Shown here piece after piece: positions 54,376 through 63,623 of a DNA stretch of 64,000 nucleotides. A program made the position numbers and the translations under genes. The notes beneath the pieces are model-generated. The model saw only the letters and a list, made by a program, of their open reading frames with translations. It did not search any database and had not been told where the DNA came from. Within the stretch, counting starts at the first letter, position 1. Every line of letters starts with the position of its first letter. Origin of the DNA: an uncultured Granulosicoccus sp. (GTDB lineage: Bacteria; Pseudomonadota; Gammaproteobacteria; Granulosicoccales; Granulosicoccaceae); contig CANMQI010000008.1 in assembly GCA_947499955.1 (NCBI GenBank), forward strand, positions 62,001 through 126,000. Direction: 5' to 3'.

Positions 54376-55053
54376 ATGCAGACCTATCTCATCACTGGCG
54401 CCAACCGCGGCATCGGATTGGAAATGACCCGGCAGGCGCTGGAACTCGGGCTTCGTGTCATTGCCACCTGCAGGGATCCGTCCAGTGCCACCGAGCTGGC
54501 CGCTCTGGATGGGGCGCTGGAGGTGCACGCGCTGGATGTCACTGATGATGCATCCACGCAGGCGCTGGTGAAGAAGCTGGGTACGGTGAAGCTGGATGTA
54601 CTGATCAACAATGCCGGGTACATGGCGAGCCAGCAGGCAATCGATGACATGGACTACGAGCAGTGGGTGACCTCCTTTGATGTCAACGCGATCGCGCCCT
54701 GGCGAGTGTCTGTGGCATTTGCGCATCGTCTGCAAGCGTCCTCTTCTGCGCGAATTGCCACGATCAGCAGTCAGATGGGGTCCATGGAGAGAGCCGGTAG
54801 CGATCGGGTCGCCTACCGCAGCTCCAAGGCTGCCGCCAATATGGCCATGCGAACACTGGCGCTCGAGTGGGAACCCCGTGGCATTACCGTTTGCATGTTG
54901 CACCCCGGCTGGGTGAAAACCGATATGGGAGGAAGCAACGCAGCGCTGGATCCCTCCGAGAGTGCCGCCGGTCTGCTGGATGTCATTGATGGTTTGACAC
55001 TGAAGGACACGGGACGCTTCCTGGACCATGCCGGTAAATCCATGCCCTGGTAG
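54376..55053 (+). CDS. SDR family oxidoreductase
   Basis: 225 residues. Cofactor motif ITGANRGIGLEMTRQAL at the start, NNAGYMASQ near 77-85, catalytic Ser in ATISSQMGSME near 132 and YRSSK near 150. It is of the short classical SDR type related to C-factor/sniffer carbonyl reductases (the form in which the residues after NNAG are Y/I and the C-terminus reads HPGWVKTDMGG). Substrate unknown. Good GGAGA ribosome-binding site nine bases before ATG 54376. Confidence 0.9.
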   Translation: MQTYLITGANRGIGLEMTRQALELGLRVIATCRDPSSATELAALDGALEVHALDVTDDASTQALVKKLGTVKLDVLINNAGYMASQQAIDDMDYEQWVTSFDVNAIAPWRVSVAFAHRLQASSSARIATISSQMGSMERAGSDRVAYRSSKAAANMAMRTLALEWEPRGITVCMLHPGWVKTDMGGSNAALDPSESAAGLLDVIDGLTLKDTGRFLDHAGKSMPW

Positions 55054-55431
55054 GTTTCTGTGCCCTGAATCCGCAACTCAGAGACATCGGTGATGGTGGG
55101 TGGCCAGTTTTACCTGTAACGAGCTGCCCTGCCGCGTCCCATGATGGTGCAAGCGCCCGCCAGCTGTGCTCGTGCCTGCATGCCTGTCATGGCACCCGTT
55201 TTTCTGTCAATGGGTAGACGTTGTTCGGTACGAGACGTATGGAAGCAGCGGAACCGGTCTGGTTAGCACTATATCTGTGGTGCTGAATCTGCCATCAAGG
55301 AGGAGTGTGGTCATGCGTGTCTGCCGCACTGCTGCGGTGCGTTTTCACGTGTGATGCCAGATATTGCTGATCATCCAGCGTGACAGTAACGTTTTCACTT
55401 CACATGTAAACGACCCTGTTTTGAGTATTCT

Positions 55432-55525
55432 ACAGACTCGAAAGTGTGGTGACTTTCGTTATTCCTCCTCCAAGTGGTATTGAGGCAAGGAGCCCATAGA
55501 GGCCAGGGACGGCCACTTTTTTTTT
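55432..55525 (+). ncRNA. Candidate trans-acting small RNA with anti-SD-like segment
   Basis: A -10-like TATTCT (55426-55431) precedes a perfect seven-base hairpin, CGAAAGT (55439-55445) and ACTTTCG (55452-55458). An unpaired C/T-rich stretch TTCCTCCTCC (55462-55471) follows, complementary to strong Shine-Dalgarno sequences. A terminator ends the element: GGCC-AGGGAC-GGCC (55501-55514) then nine T (55517-55525). A longer stem AAGTGG/CCACTT (55472-55477 and 55513-55518) is an alternative fold. A hairpin, a single-stranded C-rich seed and an intrinsic terminator is the layout of many Hfq-type sRNAs. No good -35 is seen. Confidence 0.5.
55501..55525 (+). terminator. Intrinsic terminator (end of candidate sRNA)
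   Basis: GC-rich stem GGCC/GGCC, extendable with flanking G-C pairs, followed directly by nine T. This is the only textbook intrinsic terminator I see in the window. It is 450 bases past the SDR stop, so it is better explained by a separate transcript than by the SDR mRNA. Confidence 0.7.
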
Positions 55526-55632
55526 CGAATGCGAATCCATCTCGGGAGTGAGAGCAGGATCTGAAGGTCTATCGGTTGAACCCCTCTCGTTATCCTCTCA
55601 GAGCGCCGGCTTACTCTGTTGTACGGTTTTCT

Positions 55633-56817
55633 CTAGCCTCGCTTTGCGGCAATGGCCTGTCCAGCCACCCAGGCGGATGACCAGGCCCATTGGAAATTGT
55701 AACCACCCAGCCAGCCTGTCACATCCACCGCTTCACCGATGAAATACAGGCCGGGTACTGACTTGCATTCCATGGTCTTCGAGGACAAGTCATCCGTGTC
55801 GATGCCTCCCAGTGTCACCTCGGCTGTGCGATACCCTTCGGAGCCGGCAGGCCGCAGTGGCCAGGCGCTGAGCGCATCGCAGATGCACTGCAATCTGACG
55901 TCGCTCTGATCAGACAGGTTGCCCTCCAGGTTCAGCTCGTCTCCGAGAAAGTCGATCAGGCGTGCAGGCAGGTGCATCGACAGGACGCTGCTCAACGCCT
56001 TGCGCCCGGTCGACTGTCTTGCTTCTTTCAATATCTCGAACAAATCGCAATTCGGCGTCAGGTTGACCGTGATCTGTTCTCCTTCCTGCCAATAACTGGA
56101 AATCTGCAGGATGGCCGGGCCCGACAGGCCGCGATGGGTGAAGAGCAAGGCTTCGTCAAAGCCGACATCGCCTGCGGTAACGCGACTGGGGGCTGCCACA
56201 CCGGCGAGCGGCTTGAACCGGTCGTCGCTGAAGCGCAGTGGCACCAGGCCGGGGCGAGGTGTCACGACTCGGACGCCGAACTGCGCGGCAATCTGGTAGG
56301 CAAGACCGGTCGAGCCCATCTTGGGGATGGATTTGCCACCGGTAGCCACCACCAGATTCCTTGCGCTGACCTCTGTCTGTTCACCGTCGCGTGTCAGTGT
56401 CACCTGAAAACGGTTGCCTTCGTGGCGAATGTCGCCCACCTCGGTCTTCAGCCAGAGCCTGGCACCAGCCTTGTCCATTTCGGCGCGCAGCATGGCAATG
56501 ATGTCCTTGGCACTGACATCACAGAACAGCTGTCCGAGTGTCTTCTCATGCCAGGCAATACCGTAGTCGGAGACGAGGGTGATGAAATCCCACTGTGTAT
56601 AGCGGCTCAGCGCAGATTTCGCGAAATGCGGATTCTGGCAGATAAAATTCTCGGGGGCCGTGCCCATATTGGTGAAGTTGCAGCGTCCGCCCCCGGAGAT
56701 GCGTATCTTCTCGCCTGCAGCCTTGGCATGATCCACGATCAGGACGCCAGGGCCTGCATTGGCGGCCGCCATCATGCCCGCGGCGCCGGCGCCGAGAATG
56801 AGTGTGTTGATCTGCAT
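55633..56817 (-). CDS. HI0933/YhiN family flavoprotein
   Basis: 394 residues. FAD-binding ILGAGAAGMMAA near residue 6-17, the family motif ISGGGRCNFTN near 40-50, VATGGKSIPKMGSTG near 153-167 and the C-terminal ring GLYFIGEAVDVTGWLGGYNFQWAWSSAWVAGQ. Conserved NAD(P)/FAD oxidoreductase of unknown substrate found throughout bacteria. Monocistronic, convergent with the sRNA candidate. Confidence 0.93.
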   Translation of the reverse strand: MQINTLILGAGAAGMMAAANAGPGVLIVDHAKAAGEKIRISGGGRCNFTNMGTAPENFICQNPHFAKSALSRYTQWDFITLVSDYGIAWHEKTLGQLFCDVSAKDIIAMLRAEMDKAGARLWLKTEVGDIRHEGNRFQVTLTRDGEQTEVSARNLVVATGGKSIPKMGSTGLAYQIAAQFGVRVVTPRPGLVPLRFSDDRFKPLAGVAAPSRVTAGDVGFDEALLFTHRGLSGPAILQISSYWQEGEQITVNLTPNCDLFEILKEARQSTGRKALSSVLSMHLPARLIDFLGDELNLEGNLSDQSDVRLQCICDALSAWPLRPAGSEGYRTAEVTLGGIDTDDLSSKTMECKSVPGLYFIGEAVDVTGWLGGYNFQWAWSSAWVAGQAIAAKRG

Positions 56818-57339
56818 GTAGCGGTGGTGTTCTGAAAACAGTCGCAGTCTAAAGGGTCAGGGTGTGAAAGTCTTCAGTTGCTTCAAGGCACTATCGTTCG
56901 TATTGTGCGGTGACAGGCAGAGCTTCGACGAGAGTGCGGCGACAGTGGCCTGCTCGGGAGCAGGTGCGCATCATGAGTTCCCTGAATCGGCAGTCCGGAA
57001 AATGCAAGTTGATTGCCAGTGACACCTGTTGAATACAGGCTGCGTTCGTGCCGCTATCCACTTCAGAAGAGCGGTGAACAGAACGGCCATGGAGCTGAGT
57101 GGACGTGTTCTCTGGCTCTGGTGATGGTTCTCATAGCGTCGCCATCGAGAGAGTTCACGTATTACAAGCCTTGCCTTATATTGATCAGCATCAATTCAGT
57201 TGTCAGGAAAACAGGAGACAAGGTGAATATGGTGATAGGTTGGACAGGTAGCAGGCTGTGCGATCTGACGCTATTCTGACCGTCGAATCCTCCCGTGCTG
57301 CATGGGACTGATTCAGCACAACGGAGACGAAAAACACGC
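56818..57339. other. Divergent intergenic region upstream of the phosphate transporter operon
   Basis: 522 bases between divergent starts. Two clean dyads are visible: CCTGCTC/GAGCAGG with a two-base centre (56949-56964), and ATTGAT-CAGC-ATCAAT (57180-57195). I looked for a Pho box (two CTGTCAT-like repeats) and saw none. No gene is supported. Confidence 0.4.
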
Positions 57340-58899
57340 ATGGAAATTGAAAAGATTGCCGAGATAGAACATGCCACCTGGGCGGGTCGCAAGGAATTAT
57401 TTCGCCTGGGTACGGCATTGCTGTTCATCATTTCCATTGTGTTGTTTGTCGGTTCCCTGACCGAGGGCGTCAGTAACATGCTGGTTGTTGCCGCCATGAT
57501 CGGCGGCTACATGGCGCTCAACATCGGTGCCAACGACGTGGCAAACAACGTCGGACCGGCGGTGGGGTCGCGCGCCTTGACGCTGACCGGCGCGATCCTG
57601 ATCGCCGCGATCTTCGAAGCTGCAGGTGCGCTGATAGCCGGGGGTGATGTCGTCAGCACGATCAAGAGCGGCATCATCAATCCTGACTTGATTGCCGATA
57701 CGGAAACCTTTGTCTGGGTCATGACGGCAGCCTTGCTGGCAGGCGCCTTGTGGCTGAACCTGGCGACCGTGATGGGGGCACCGGTGTCTACCACGCATTC
57801 CATTGTGGGTGGTGTGCTGGGGGCGGGAATTGCTGCGGGCGGACTGGGAATCGCTGATTGGGGGAAGGTCGGCCAGATTGTCATGAGTTGGCTGATATCA
57901 CCCTTCATGGGCGGTGTCATCGCCGCTGCATTCCTGTACCTGATAAAACACACCATCATGTACAAGGTCGATCGTATTGCTGCAGCAAAGCGCATGGTGC
58001 CGGCCCTGATCGGCATCATGGGTTGGGCCTTCGGTACCTACCTGGTTCTCAAGGGGTTGAAGAAAATCGTGCATGTCGAATTTACCACGGCCGTGTTGCT
58101 GGGCCTGGTCGTGGGGCTCATCGTGTGGCTCATCAGCATCATCACGGTGCGTCGTTCCACTATCGATATGGAAAACAGCAAGCAGGCCCTCGACAAGTTG
58201 TTCGTGGTGCCGCTGATCTTTGCTGCAGCGCTGCTCAGTTTTGCTCATGGTGCCAACGATGTCGCCAATGCCGTAGGCCCGCTTGCGGCCATCAGCGACG
58301 CGGTGAGTACCGGTGTCATTGCCAGCAAGGCGTCCATTCCCATCTGGGTCATGCTCATCGGAGCGGTCGGTATCGCGCTGGGACTGGCGCTGTATGGACC
58401 GAAGCTGATTCGAACTGTCGGCTCCGAAATCACTGAGCTCAATCAGGCGCGGGCGTATTGCATTGCGCTGAGCGCGGCCATCACCGTGATCCTGGCAACG
58501 CACTTCGGTTTACCTGTCAGTTCGACGCACATTGCCGTCGGGGCGGTATTCGGTGTCGGATTTCTGCGCGAGTACATCAAGGCCAATTACGCCGTGATGG
58601 TCAGTGAAATCGAGCATCATCACCAAGGCGCCGATCGTGTGGAAGTCGAAGCGTTTCTGGCGCTGTTCGAATCTGTCAATCTGGCGCAGAAAGGGCGCAT
58701 GATCCAGGAGCTCAAGAAGAACAAGGGGTCGGTCGATCTGACCAAGAAGGAACGTCGCGCCCTGAAGAGACAATACCGTCACGAGCTGGTCAAGCGCTCG
58801 GCTCTGCTCAAGATTGCCGCGGCCTGGGTCATCACCGTACCGGTCTCAGGCTTTCTGGCTGCCATGTTGTATTTCACCATCCGAGGCATGATGTTGTGA
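57340..58899 (+). CDS. Inorganic phosphate transporter, PiT family
   Basis: 519 residues with about eleven membrane spans. The duplicated PiT signatures GANDVANN (near 63) and GANDVANAVGP (near 304) are intact, as are the SSTHIAVGAVFGVG and STTHSIVGGVLGAG motifs. A soluble segment of about 100 residues precedes the last span. Low-affinity import of metal-phosphate driven by H+ or Na+. ATG 57340 has CGGAG about 12 bases upstream. Heads a run of phosphate genes on the plus strand; the NptA gene follows after 28 bases. Confidence 0.93.
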   Translation: MEIEKIAEIEHATWAGRKELFRLGTALLFIISIVLFVGSLTEGVSNMLVVAAMIGGYMALNIGANDVANNVGPAVGSRALTLTGAILIAAIFEAAGALIAGGDVVSTIKSGIINPDLIADTETFVWVMTAALLAGALWLNLATVMGAPVSTTHSIVGGVLGAGIAAGGLGIADWGKVGQIVMSWLISPFMGGVIAAAFLYLIKHTIMYKVDRIAAAKRMVPALIGIMGWAFGTYLVLKGLKKIVHVEFTTAVLLGLVVGLIVWLISIITVRRSTIDMENSKQALDKLFVVPLIFAAALLSFAHGANDVANAVGPLAAISDAVSTGVIASKASIPIWVMLIGAVGIALGLALYGPKLIRTVGSEITELNQARAYCIALSAAITVILATHFGLPVSSTHIAVGAVFGVGFLREYIKANYAVMVSEIEHHHQGADRVEVEAFLALFESVNLAQKGRMIQELKKNKGSVDLTKKERRALKRQYRHELVKRSALLKIAAAWVITVPVSGFLAAMLYFTIRGMML

Positions 58900-58927
58900 G
58901 TCTTGTCGTGACGCTTCGGATGGCGCC

Positions 58928-60766
58928 ATGGTGAAAAGACTTCTGTTACCGGTTGTATTGCTCATGCTGGCCGGTGGTTTCTGGCTGAGTGCAGATTTCA
59001 AGACGATCTCTGCGGGTGTGGCGATCTTCCTGTTCGGAATGCTGTCTCTGGAGCAGGGTTTCAGTGCCTTCACCGGTGGTTTGCTGGAACGTGTGCTCAA
59101 GCGCGCCACGTCCAGTCATCTGAGAAGTCTCGGGTTCGGGATGCTCAGCACGGCTGTCATGCAATCCAGTTCGCTGGTTTCTGTCATCGCCATCTCGTTT
59201 CTCAGCGCCGGCCTTATCAGTCTTGCGGCCGGTATCGGTATCGTGTTCGGTGCCAATCTGGGAACCACAACCGGTGCGTGGCTGATTGCCGGGTTCGGCC
59301 TGAAGGTAGACATCGCCAAGTATGCGATGCCCATGCTGGTCTTCGGTATCGTGCTGCTTTTCCAGTCGAGCTCGAAGCTCAAGGGCACTGGTTCCGTGCT
59401 CTGTGGCCTGGGCTTTCTCTTTCTTGGTATCTACTACATGAAGGAGGGCTTCGAGGCGTTCAAGAGCACTATCGACCTGGCGCGCTACTCCGTGTCGGGC
59501 TATCCGGGTGTGCTGCTGTTCATGCTGATAGGCGTGTTTGCCACCGTGGTCATGCAGTCCAGCCATGCCACGCTTGTACTGATCATCACGGCGCTGGCCG
59601 CTCAGCAGATTACTTACGAGAATGCCCTGGCTCTGGCCATCGGCGCCAATATCGGCACGACCATTACCGCCGTGCTCAGTGCGTTGAACGCCACGGCCAG
59701 CGGCAAGCGTCTGGCCGTGGCGCACCTGATATTCAATCTTGTCACGGCTCTGATATCGGTTGCACTCATATTCCATCTGGTCGATCTGGTGGACTGGACC
59801 GCGACGATGCTGGGCATCGACAGTACGGACTACACGCTGAAGCTCGCCATATTCCATACCATTTTCAATCTGGGTGGGGTACTGATCATGCTGCCCTTCA
59901 TCAACACGCTGGTCAGGTTTCTGGAGCGAGTCATTCCCGATCGTATTCCCGAGGTTGACCAACCCCTGTATCTGTCCAGTGCGTCGGCCGAGTTCCCCAA
60001 CACGGCAATAGAGGCTGTCAAGAACGAGACGCTGCGAGTCTATGATGCGGCCGTCAATATCATTTCCAGTGGTATGGGGTTGGCGAGAGAGGGAGGAGGC
60101 AACCGGATCCAGGTCGTGAAGAACTTCGATGGCAAGCCGTTGACGGGTGAAAGCGGCATCGATGCCATGTACGAAAAGCACGTCAAGAGCATTTACAGCG
60201 CCATACTGGTATTCATCAGTGATACGGCCTTCCCCCGCAAGGAAGAGCATGCCTCCACCTTGCAGTGGCTGCGTGAAGCCAATGTGCAGATCGTCGAGGC
60301 CATCAAGGACACCAAGCATCTGCAGAAGAACCTGCAGCGGTTCATGGTGTCAGGCAACCCGGATATTCGCCACAGCTACAACAGGATAAGGCATCATATC
60401 GCGGCCATCATCCAGGAGATACTCGACATACGGCAGCAGCAGGACGGCGTCATGGACATGTTGGCACTGGATGCGCTGAAACTCACTATCGATGAACACA
60501 AGAACTCCATGGCTGATGAGATGACCAAGCTCATTGCCAGTCGCAAGATATCTCCGCAAATGGGCTCATCCCTGCTCAATGACAGTACGTACGCGCATGA
60601 TGTCTCCATGAATCTGGTATTGGCGGCGCAGACCCTGTTTGGTGCCTCTGAACCGGAATTGCTGCATGCCGCCAGATCCGTGACGCTGGACGTCAACGAC
60701 AGGGACACGATACTCGAGGAAACCACGATGCCGAAAAGTGATGGAAAGACGATGGTTCAAGAGTAA
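58928..60766 (+). CDS. Na/Pi-cotransporter NptA with PhoU-like C-terminus
   Basis: 612 residues. The first 330 hold nine or so membrane spans with the repeated Gln-Ser-Ser motif of the family (VMQSSSLVSVI near 79, VMQSSHATLVLI near 200) and GANLGTTTGAW / GANIGTTITAVL. The last 260 residues are helical PhoU-like repeats. A second, sodium-driven phosphate carrier next to PiT. Starts 28 bases after the PiT gene; the coiled-coil gene follows by nine bases, so one operon. Confidence 0.93.
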   Translation: MVKRLLLPVVLLMLAGGFWLSADFKTISAGVAIFLFGMLSLEQGFSAFTGGLLERVLKRATSSHLRSLGFGMLSTAVMQSSSLVSVIAISFLSAGLISLAAGIGIVFGANLGTTTGAWLIAGFGLKVDIAKYAMPMLVFGIVLLFQSSSKLKGTGSVLCGLGFLFLGIYYMKEGFEAFKSTIDLARYSVSGYPGVLLFMLIGVFATVVMQSSHATLVLIITALAAQQITYENALALAIGANIGTTITAVLSALNATASGKRLAVAHLIFNLVTALISVALIFHLVDLVDWTATMLGIDSTDYTLKLAIFHTIFNLGGVLIMLPFINTLVRFLERVIPDRIPEVDQPLYLSSASAEFPNTAIEAVKNETLRVYDAAVNIISSGMGLAREGGGNRIQVVKNFDGKPLTGESGIDAMYEKHVKSIYSAILVFISDTAFPRKEEHASTLQWLREANVQIVEAIKDTKHLQKNLQRFMVSGNPDIRHSYNRIRHHIAAIIQEILDIRQQQDGVMDMLALDALKLTIDEHKNSMADEMTKLIASRKISPQMGSSLLNDSTYAHDVSMNLVLAAQTLFGASEPELLHAARSVTLDVNDRDTILEETTMPKSDGKTMVQE

Positions 60767-60775
60767 GCTGAGTAC

Positions 60776-61039
60776 ATGAAGCTCAAGAAACTGATCAGAA
60801 AACTTGAAAACTACCTGGATGCCGATGCCAGGGAGCGCAAGGAGCATCGTGACGAGATGAAGACGCTCTTGCAGAAGATGAAAACGAAGGAGAAGAACCT
60901 GGCAGCGAAAGCGTTGGTGGAGTTCGATGAGAACAGACTCGCCACATTGCGCAAGCAGATCGATATGGTTCACGCGCAGAGAAAGAAGGGTATCAGTGCG
61001 CTGAAGGAACTGGTAGACAAGCACGAATCAACGGACTGA
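60776..61039 (+). CDS. Small charged coiled-coil protein
   Basis: 87 residues, almost wholly Lys/Glu/Asp/Arg/Leu with heptad spacing (LIRKLENYLDAD, MKTLLQKMKTKEKNLAAK, RLATLRKQIDMVHAQRKKG), so a long coiled coil without signal or membrane span. No named family recognised. Nine bases downstream of NptA and ten before the glutaminase ATG, so a firm operon member; it may bind the PhoU-like domain of NptA (inference). Confidence 0.75.
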   Translation: MKLKKLIRKLENYLDADARERKEHRDEMKTLLQKMKTKEKNLAAKALVEFDENRLATLRKQIDMVHAQRKKGISALKELVDKHESTD

Positions 61040-61049
61040 ATCATTGTTG

Positions 61050-62003
61050 ATGGCATCTCCGTGCACGCCCCCTGTCGATGACCCCCAGGCACTGGCTTCT
61101 GCGCTGGCTGATATTGTCGGCAGAATGTGTGAGTCCACCCATCGCGGCAAGGTGGCCGATTATATTCCCGAGCTGGCCTGTGTGAATCCGGACCAGTTTG
61201 GCTTGTCCATCTGTCTGTGCGATGGCACGCAGCTGAATTACGGCGATGCGCAGACACCGTTCTCCATACAGAGTGTCTCCAAGGCATTCACGCTTGCCGT
61301 GGCGCTCGGTCGGTTCGGAGAAGGTCTCTGGCGACGGGTCGGGCGTGAGCCCTCCAGCAATGCCTTCAATTCGGTTGTCGATCTGGAGCTGGAAAAAGGC
61401 AAGCCGCGCAACCCCTTCGTCAATGCCGGGGCCATCGTGGTCACGGATGAAATCATGGCAGGTCGTGCCCCCAGGGATGCACTGGCAGAGATTCTCTGGT
61501 TCGTCAGGGCGGCCGCTGGAGACAACGATATCTTCATTGATGAGTCGCTGGCCAAGTCCGAGAAGCTGACTGGCCATCGCAACTGGTCATTGGCACATTT
61601 TCTGAAATCCACTGGCAATCTGAAGCACGAATGCGAATTGACTCTGGGCACCTACTTCCACCAGTGTGCGATTGAAATGAACTGTGTGCAGCTTGCACGA
61701 GCGGGTCGTTTTCTGGCCGGCTTGAGTGCCGTGGATGACCTGGTTTCCGGCAGTCACGTTCGCAGTATCAATGCCTTGATGATGACCTGCGGACACTACG
61801 ATGGCTCAGGCGAATTTGCCTATCGAGTCGGATTTCCCGGCAAGAGCGGTGTGGGTGGCGGAATCATGGCGGTAGTCCCCGGCAAGGCCTCCATTGCGGT
61901 CTGGTCACCGGGTCTGAATCGCTTCGGCAATTCCCGGTTGGGGACCATTGCTCTGGAAGAATTGTCTCTGGCAGCTGGTTGGTCGGTATTCAGCGTCAAT
62001 TGA
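61050..62003 (+). CDS. glsA: Glutaminase A
   Basis: 317 residues of the serine-dependent beta-lactamase-like glutaminase family, converting glutamine to glutamate and ammonium. Catalytic S75-x-x-K78 in FSIQSVSKAFTL, NPFVNAGAIVVTD near 116, and the conserved FPGKSGVGGGIMAVVPGKASIAVWSP near 263-290. The ATG at 61050 follows the coiled-coil stop by ten bases; a TTG six bases earlier is possible. Its presence at the end of a phosphate operon is unexplained. Confidence 0.93.
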   Translation: MASPCTPPVDDPQALASALADIVGRMCESTHRGKVADYIPELACVNPDQFGLSICLCDGTQLNYGDAQTPFSIQSVSKAFTLAVALGRFGEGLWRRVGREPSSNAFNSVVDLELEKGKPRNPFVNAGAIVVTDEIMAGRAPRDALAEILWFVRAAAGDNDIFIDESLAKSEKLTGHRNWSLAHFLKSTGNLKHECELTLGTYFHQCAIEMNCVQLARAGRFLAGLSAVDDLVSGSHVRSINALMMTCGHYDGSGEFAYRVGFPGKSGVGGGIMAVVPGKASIAVWSPGLNRFGNSRLGTIALEELSLAAGWSVFSVN

Positions 62004-62103
62004 GTCTTGCCCTTGAGTTGCATGACTTGGCACGCTACGGGAATTCGCCGAACATTCGATATGCTGGTATCCTGACAAGACGGATGATCTGTGAGTAATA
62101 GGT

Positions 62104-62943
62104 ATGGCTTACAAGACACTACTGGCACACCTTTCCAATGAAGAAGTTTCCCCTGCCGTCCTGCAGGTCGCCTCTTTACTGGCCGAGCGGCATTCAGCTC
62201 ACCTTGTCGGCTTGCATATTCAGCCGCCGCTCGATCTCTATGTTTCGGAACTGCCGACGCCTATCGATCTGACACGCGAATACCGTGAAAGGCTGCAGCA
62301 GAAAGAAGCCCGCTTGAAGGCCATGTTCGAGGCCGCCACTCAGACACAGAATTACGTTTCCGAATGGCGAGTGGTTGACGCCATGACCGACTCCGTGCTG
62401 AATGCGCTGGTTGAACAGAGCAATACGGCCGATCTGATCGTCATCAGTCAGACCGAAGGTGATAACAGTGATACGCGATTCAGGCATCTGCCGGAGCATG
62501 TGCTGATGGCCTGCGGACGGTCTCTTCTGGTGGTGCCTGTGGGTAGCGATGTCGATACCGTGGCCGAGAGAGTGCTGGTTGCCTGGGACGGGCGACGCGA
62601 GTCCACACGAGCACTGTTCGGATCACTGCCTCTGTTGCGTCGGGCGTCCGAAGTCCGTTTGCACCGGATCAATCAACCTCACCAGGATCGACACCATCTG
62701 TCGGGTATTACCGAGGAGCTGGCCAACACACTGTCGCGCCATGGCGTGTCGTTGGAGATTGTCCACTCGGATGCCCGTAGTAGCGAAATAGCCGATGAGT
62801 TGATGGGTTTTGCCAGAGACATGGATGCCGATATGATGGTCATGGGGTGTTATGGGCATAGTCCCTTGCGAGAGTTTGTCCTTGGCGGCACGACACGCAC
62901 CATTCTGGCGAGAACCCACATCCCGGTCTTGATGAGTAATTGA
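62104..62943 (+). CDS. Tandem universal stress protein
   Basis: 279 residues made of two UspA domains (about 1-150 and 155-279). The second has the ATP-binding pattern G-x2-G-x9-G-T, read as MGCYGHSPLREFVLGGTT, near 252-269 and ends HIPVLMSN; the first lacks it (VVPVGS ending). Such tandem proteins (UspE-like) are stress-linked nucleotide binders. Single gene, 100 bases after glutaminase. Confidence 0.92.
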   Translation: MAYKTLLAHLSNEEVSPAVLQVASLLAERHSAHLVGLHIQPPLDLYVSELPTPIDLTREYRERLQQKEARLKAMFEAATQTQNYVSEWRVVDAMTDSVLNALVEQSNTADLIVISQTEGDNSDTRFRHLPEHVLMACGRSLLVVPVGSDVDTVAERVLVAWDGRRESTRALFGSLPLLRRASEVRLHRINQPHQDRHHLSGITEELANTLSRHGVSLEIVHSDARSSEIADELMGFARDMDADMMVMGCYGHSPLREFVLGGTTRTILARTHIPVLMSN

Positions 62944-63075
62944 GTTTCACCGCTGTGTTGAATGACCTTGGTCTGCACACAGCTTGAAGCGTCATTGATC
63001 TGTATCACACTGCCGATACCGGCTATTTCATACCATCAGTGAAAACGTCGCCCAACCTTGTCGGTGAGATCATCC

Positions 63076-63513
63076 ATGTCAGATTCAAAGCTCATTCTCG
63101 TCTGTCCTGCGTGCAAGACCAGCAACCGGGTTCCCTCGAACCGGTTGGGTGATCATCCGGTGTGCGGGAAATGCAAGCAGCAGCTGCTGGCTGCTCAGCC
63201 CATCGAGTTGGATGGCGCAGGGCTGGATGCCCTGTTGTCAAAGGATGAGCTTCCATTGATCGTCGACTTCTGGGCGGCCTGGTGCGGTCCCTGTCGACAG
63301 ATGGCGCCCGCATTCAAGAGCGCGGCGGCAGCTGCAGGGCCGGGTGTCCGCTTTGCAAAGCTGGATACGGAGGCGAATCCCGAGCAGGCAGGACGTCATC
63401 AGGTTCGCAGTCTGCCAACCCTGGCGCTCTTCATCAATGGCAAGGAAGTGGAGCGTCGCATGGGCGTCATGAGTGAGCAGCAGATTCTCGGGTGGCTGAA
63501 GGCTTTGGTATGA
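63076..63513 (+). CDS. trxC: Thioredoxin 2 (zinc-ribbon thioredoxin)
   Basis: 145 residues. The N-terminal zinc ribbon uses C10, C13, C30 and C33 (VCPAC, VCGKC); the thioredoxin fold carries W69-C70-G71-P72-C73, and the cis-Pro is in RSLPTLALF. This arrangement is specific to TrxC. Reduces disulfides and helps under oxidative stress. ATG 63076 begins just before the ribbon; the frame is open for six codons upstream. Single gene. Confidence 0.95.
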   Translation: MSDSKLILVCPACKTSNRVPSNRLGDHPVCGKCKQQLLAAQPIELDGAGLDALLSKDELPLIVDFWAAWCGPCRQMAPAFKSAAAAAGPGVRFAKLDTEANPEQAGRHQVRSLPTLALFINGKEVERRMGVMSEQQILGWLKALV

Positions 63514-63623
63514 CCATGTAGCCCGCTACGCGATAAACCGTGTTGGAGCGGTGACGCGATCGGGCTCAAATTTCCTGCACAGGGAGTACAATCAGCACAC
63601 CCCACCAAGGTGAATGCGCTCCC

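Larger units (their letters stand above)
55054..55632 (+). other. Intergenic region carrying a candidate small RNA
   Basis: 579 bases between convergent SDR and flavoprotein genes. Only the RNA element at 55432-55525 stands out; the rest shows no gene, repeat or clear site. Confidence 0.35.

Noticed and set aside
57013-57279. 88-codon plus-strand frame before the PiT gene
   Set aside because: No ribosome-binding site and no recognisable features; ends 60 bases before the real gene.
56818-57339. Pho box or riboswitch upstream of the phosphate transporters
   Set aside because: No pair of CTGTCAT-like repeats at the right spacing, and no conserved riboswitch core was recognised.
58946-60319. 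457-codon minus-strand frame over the NptA gene
   Set aside because: His/Gln/Arg-rich product typical of an antisense shadow; NptA on the plus strand has clear family motifs.
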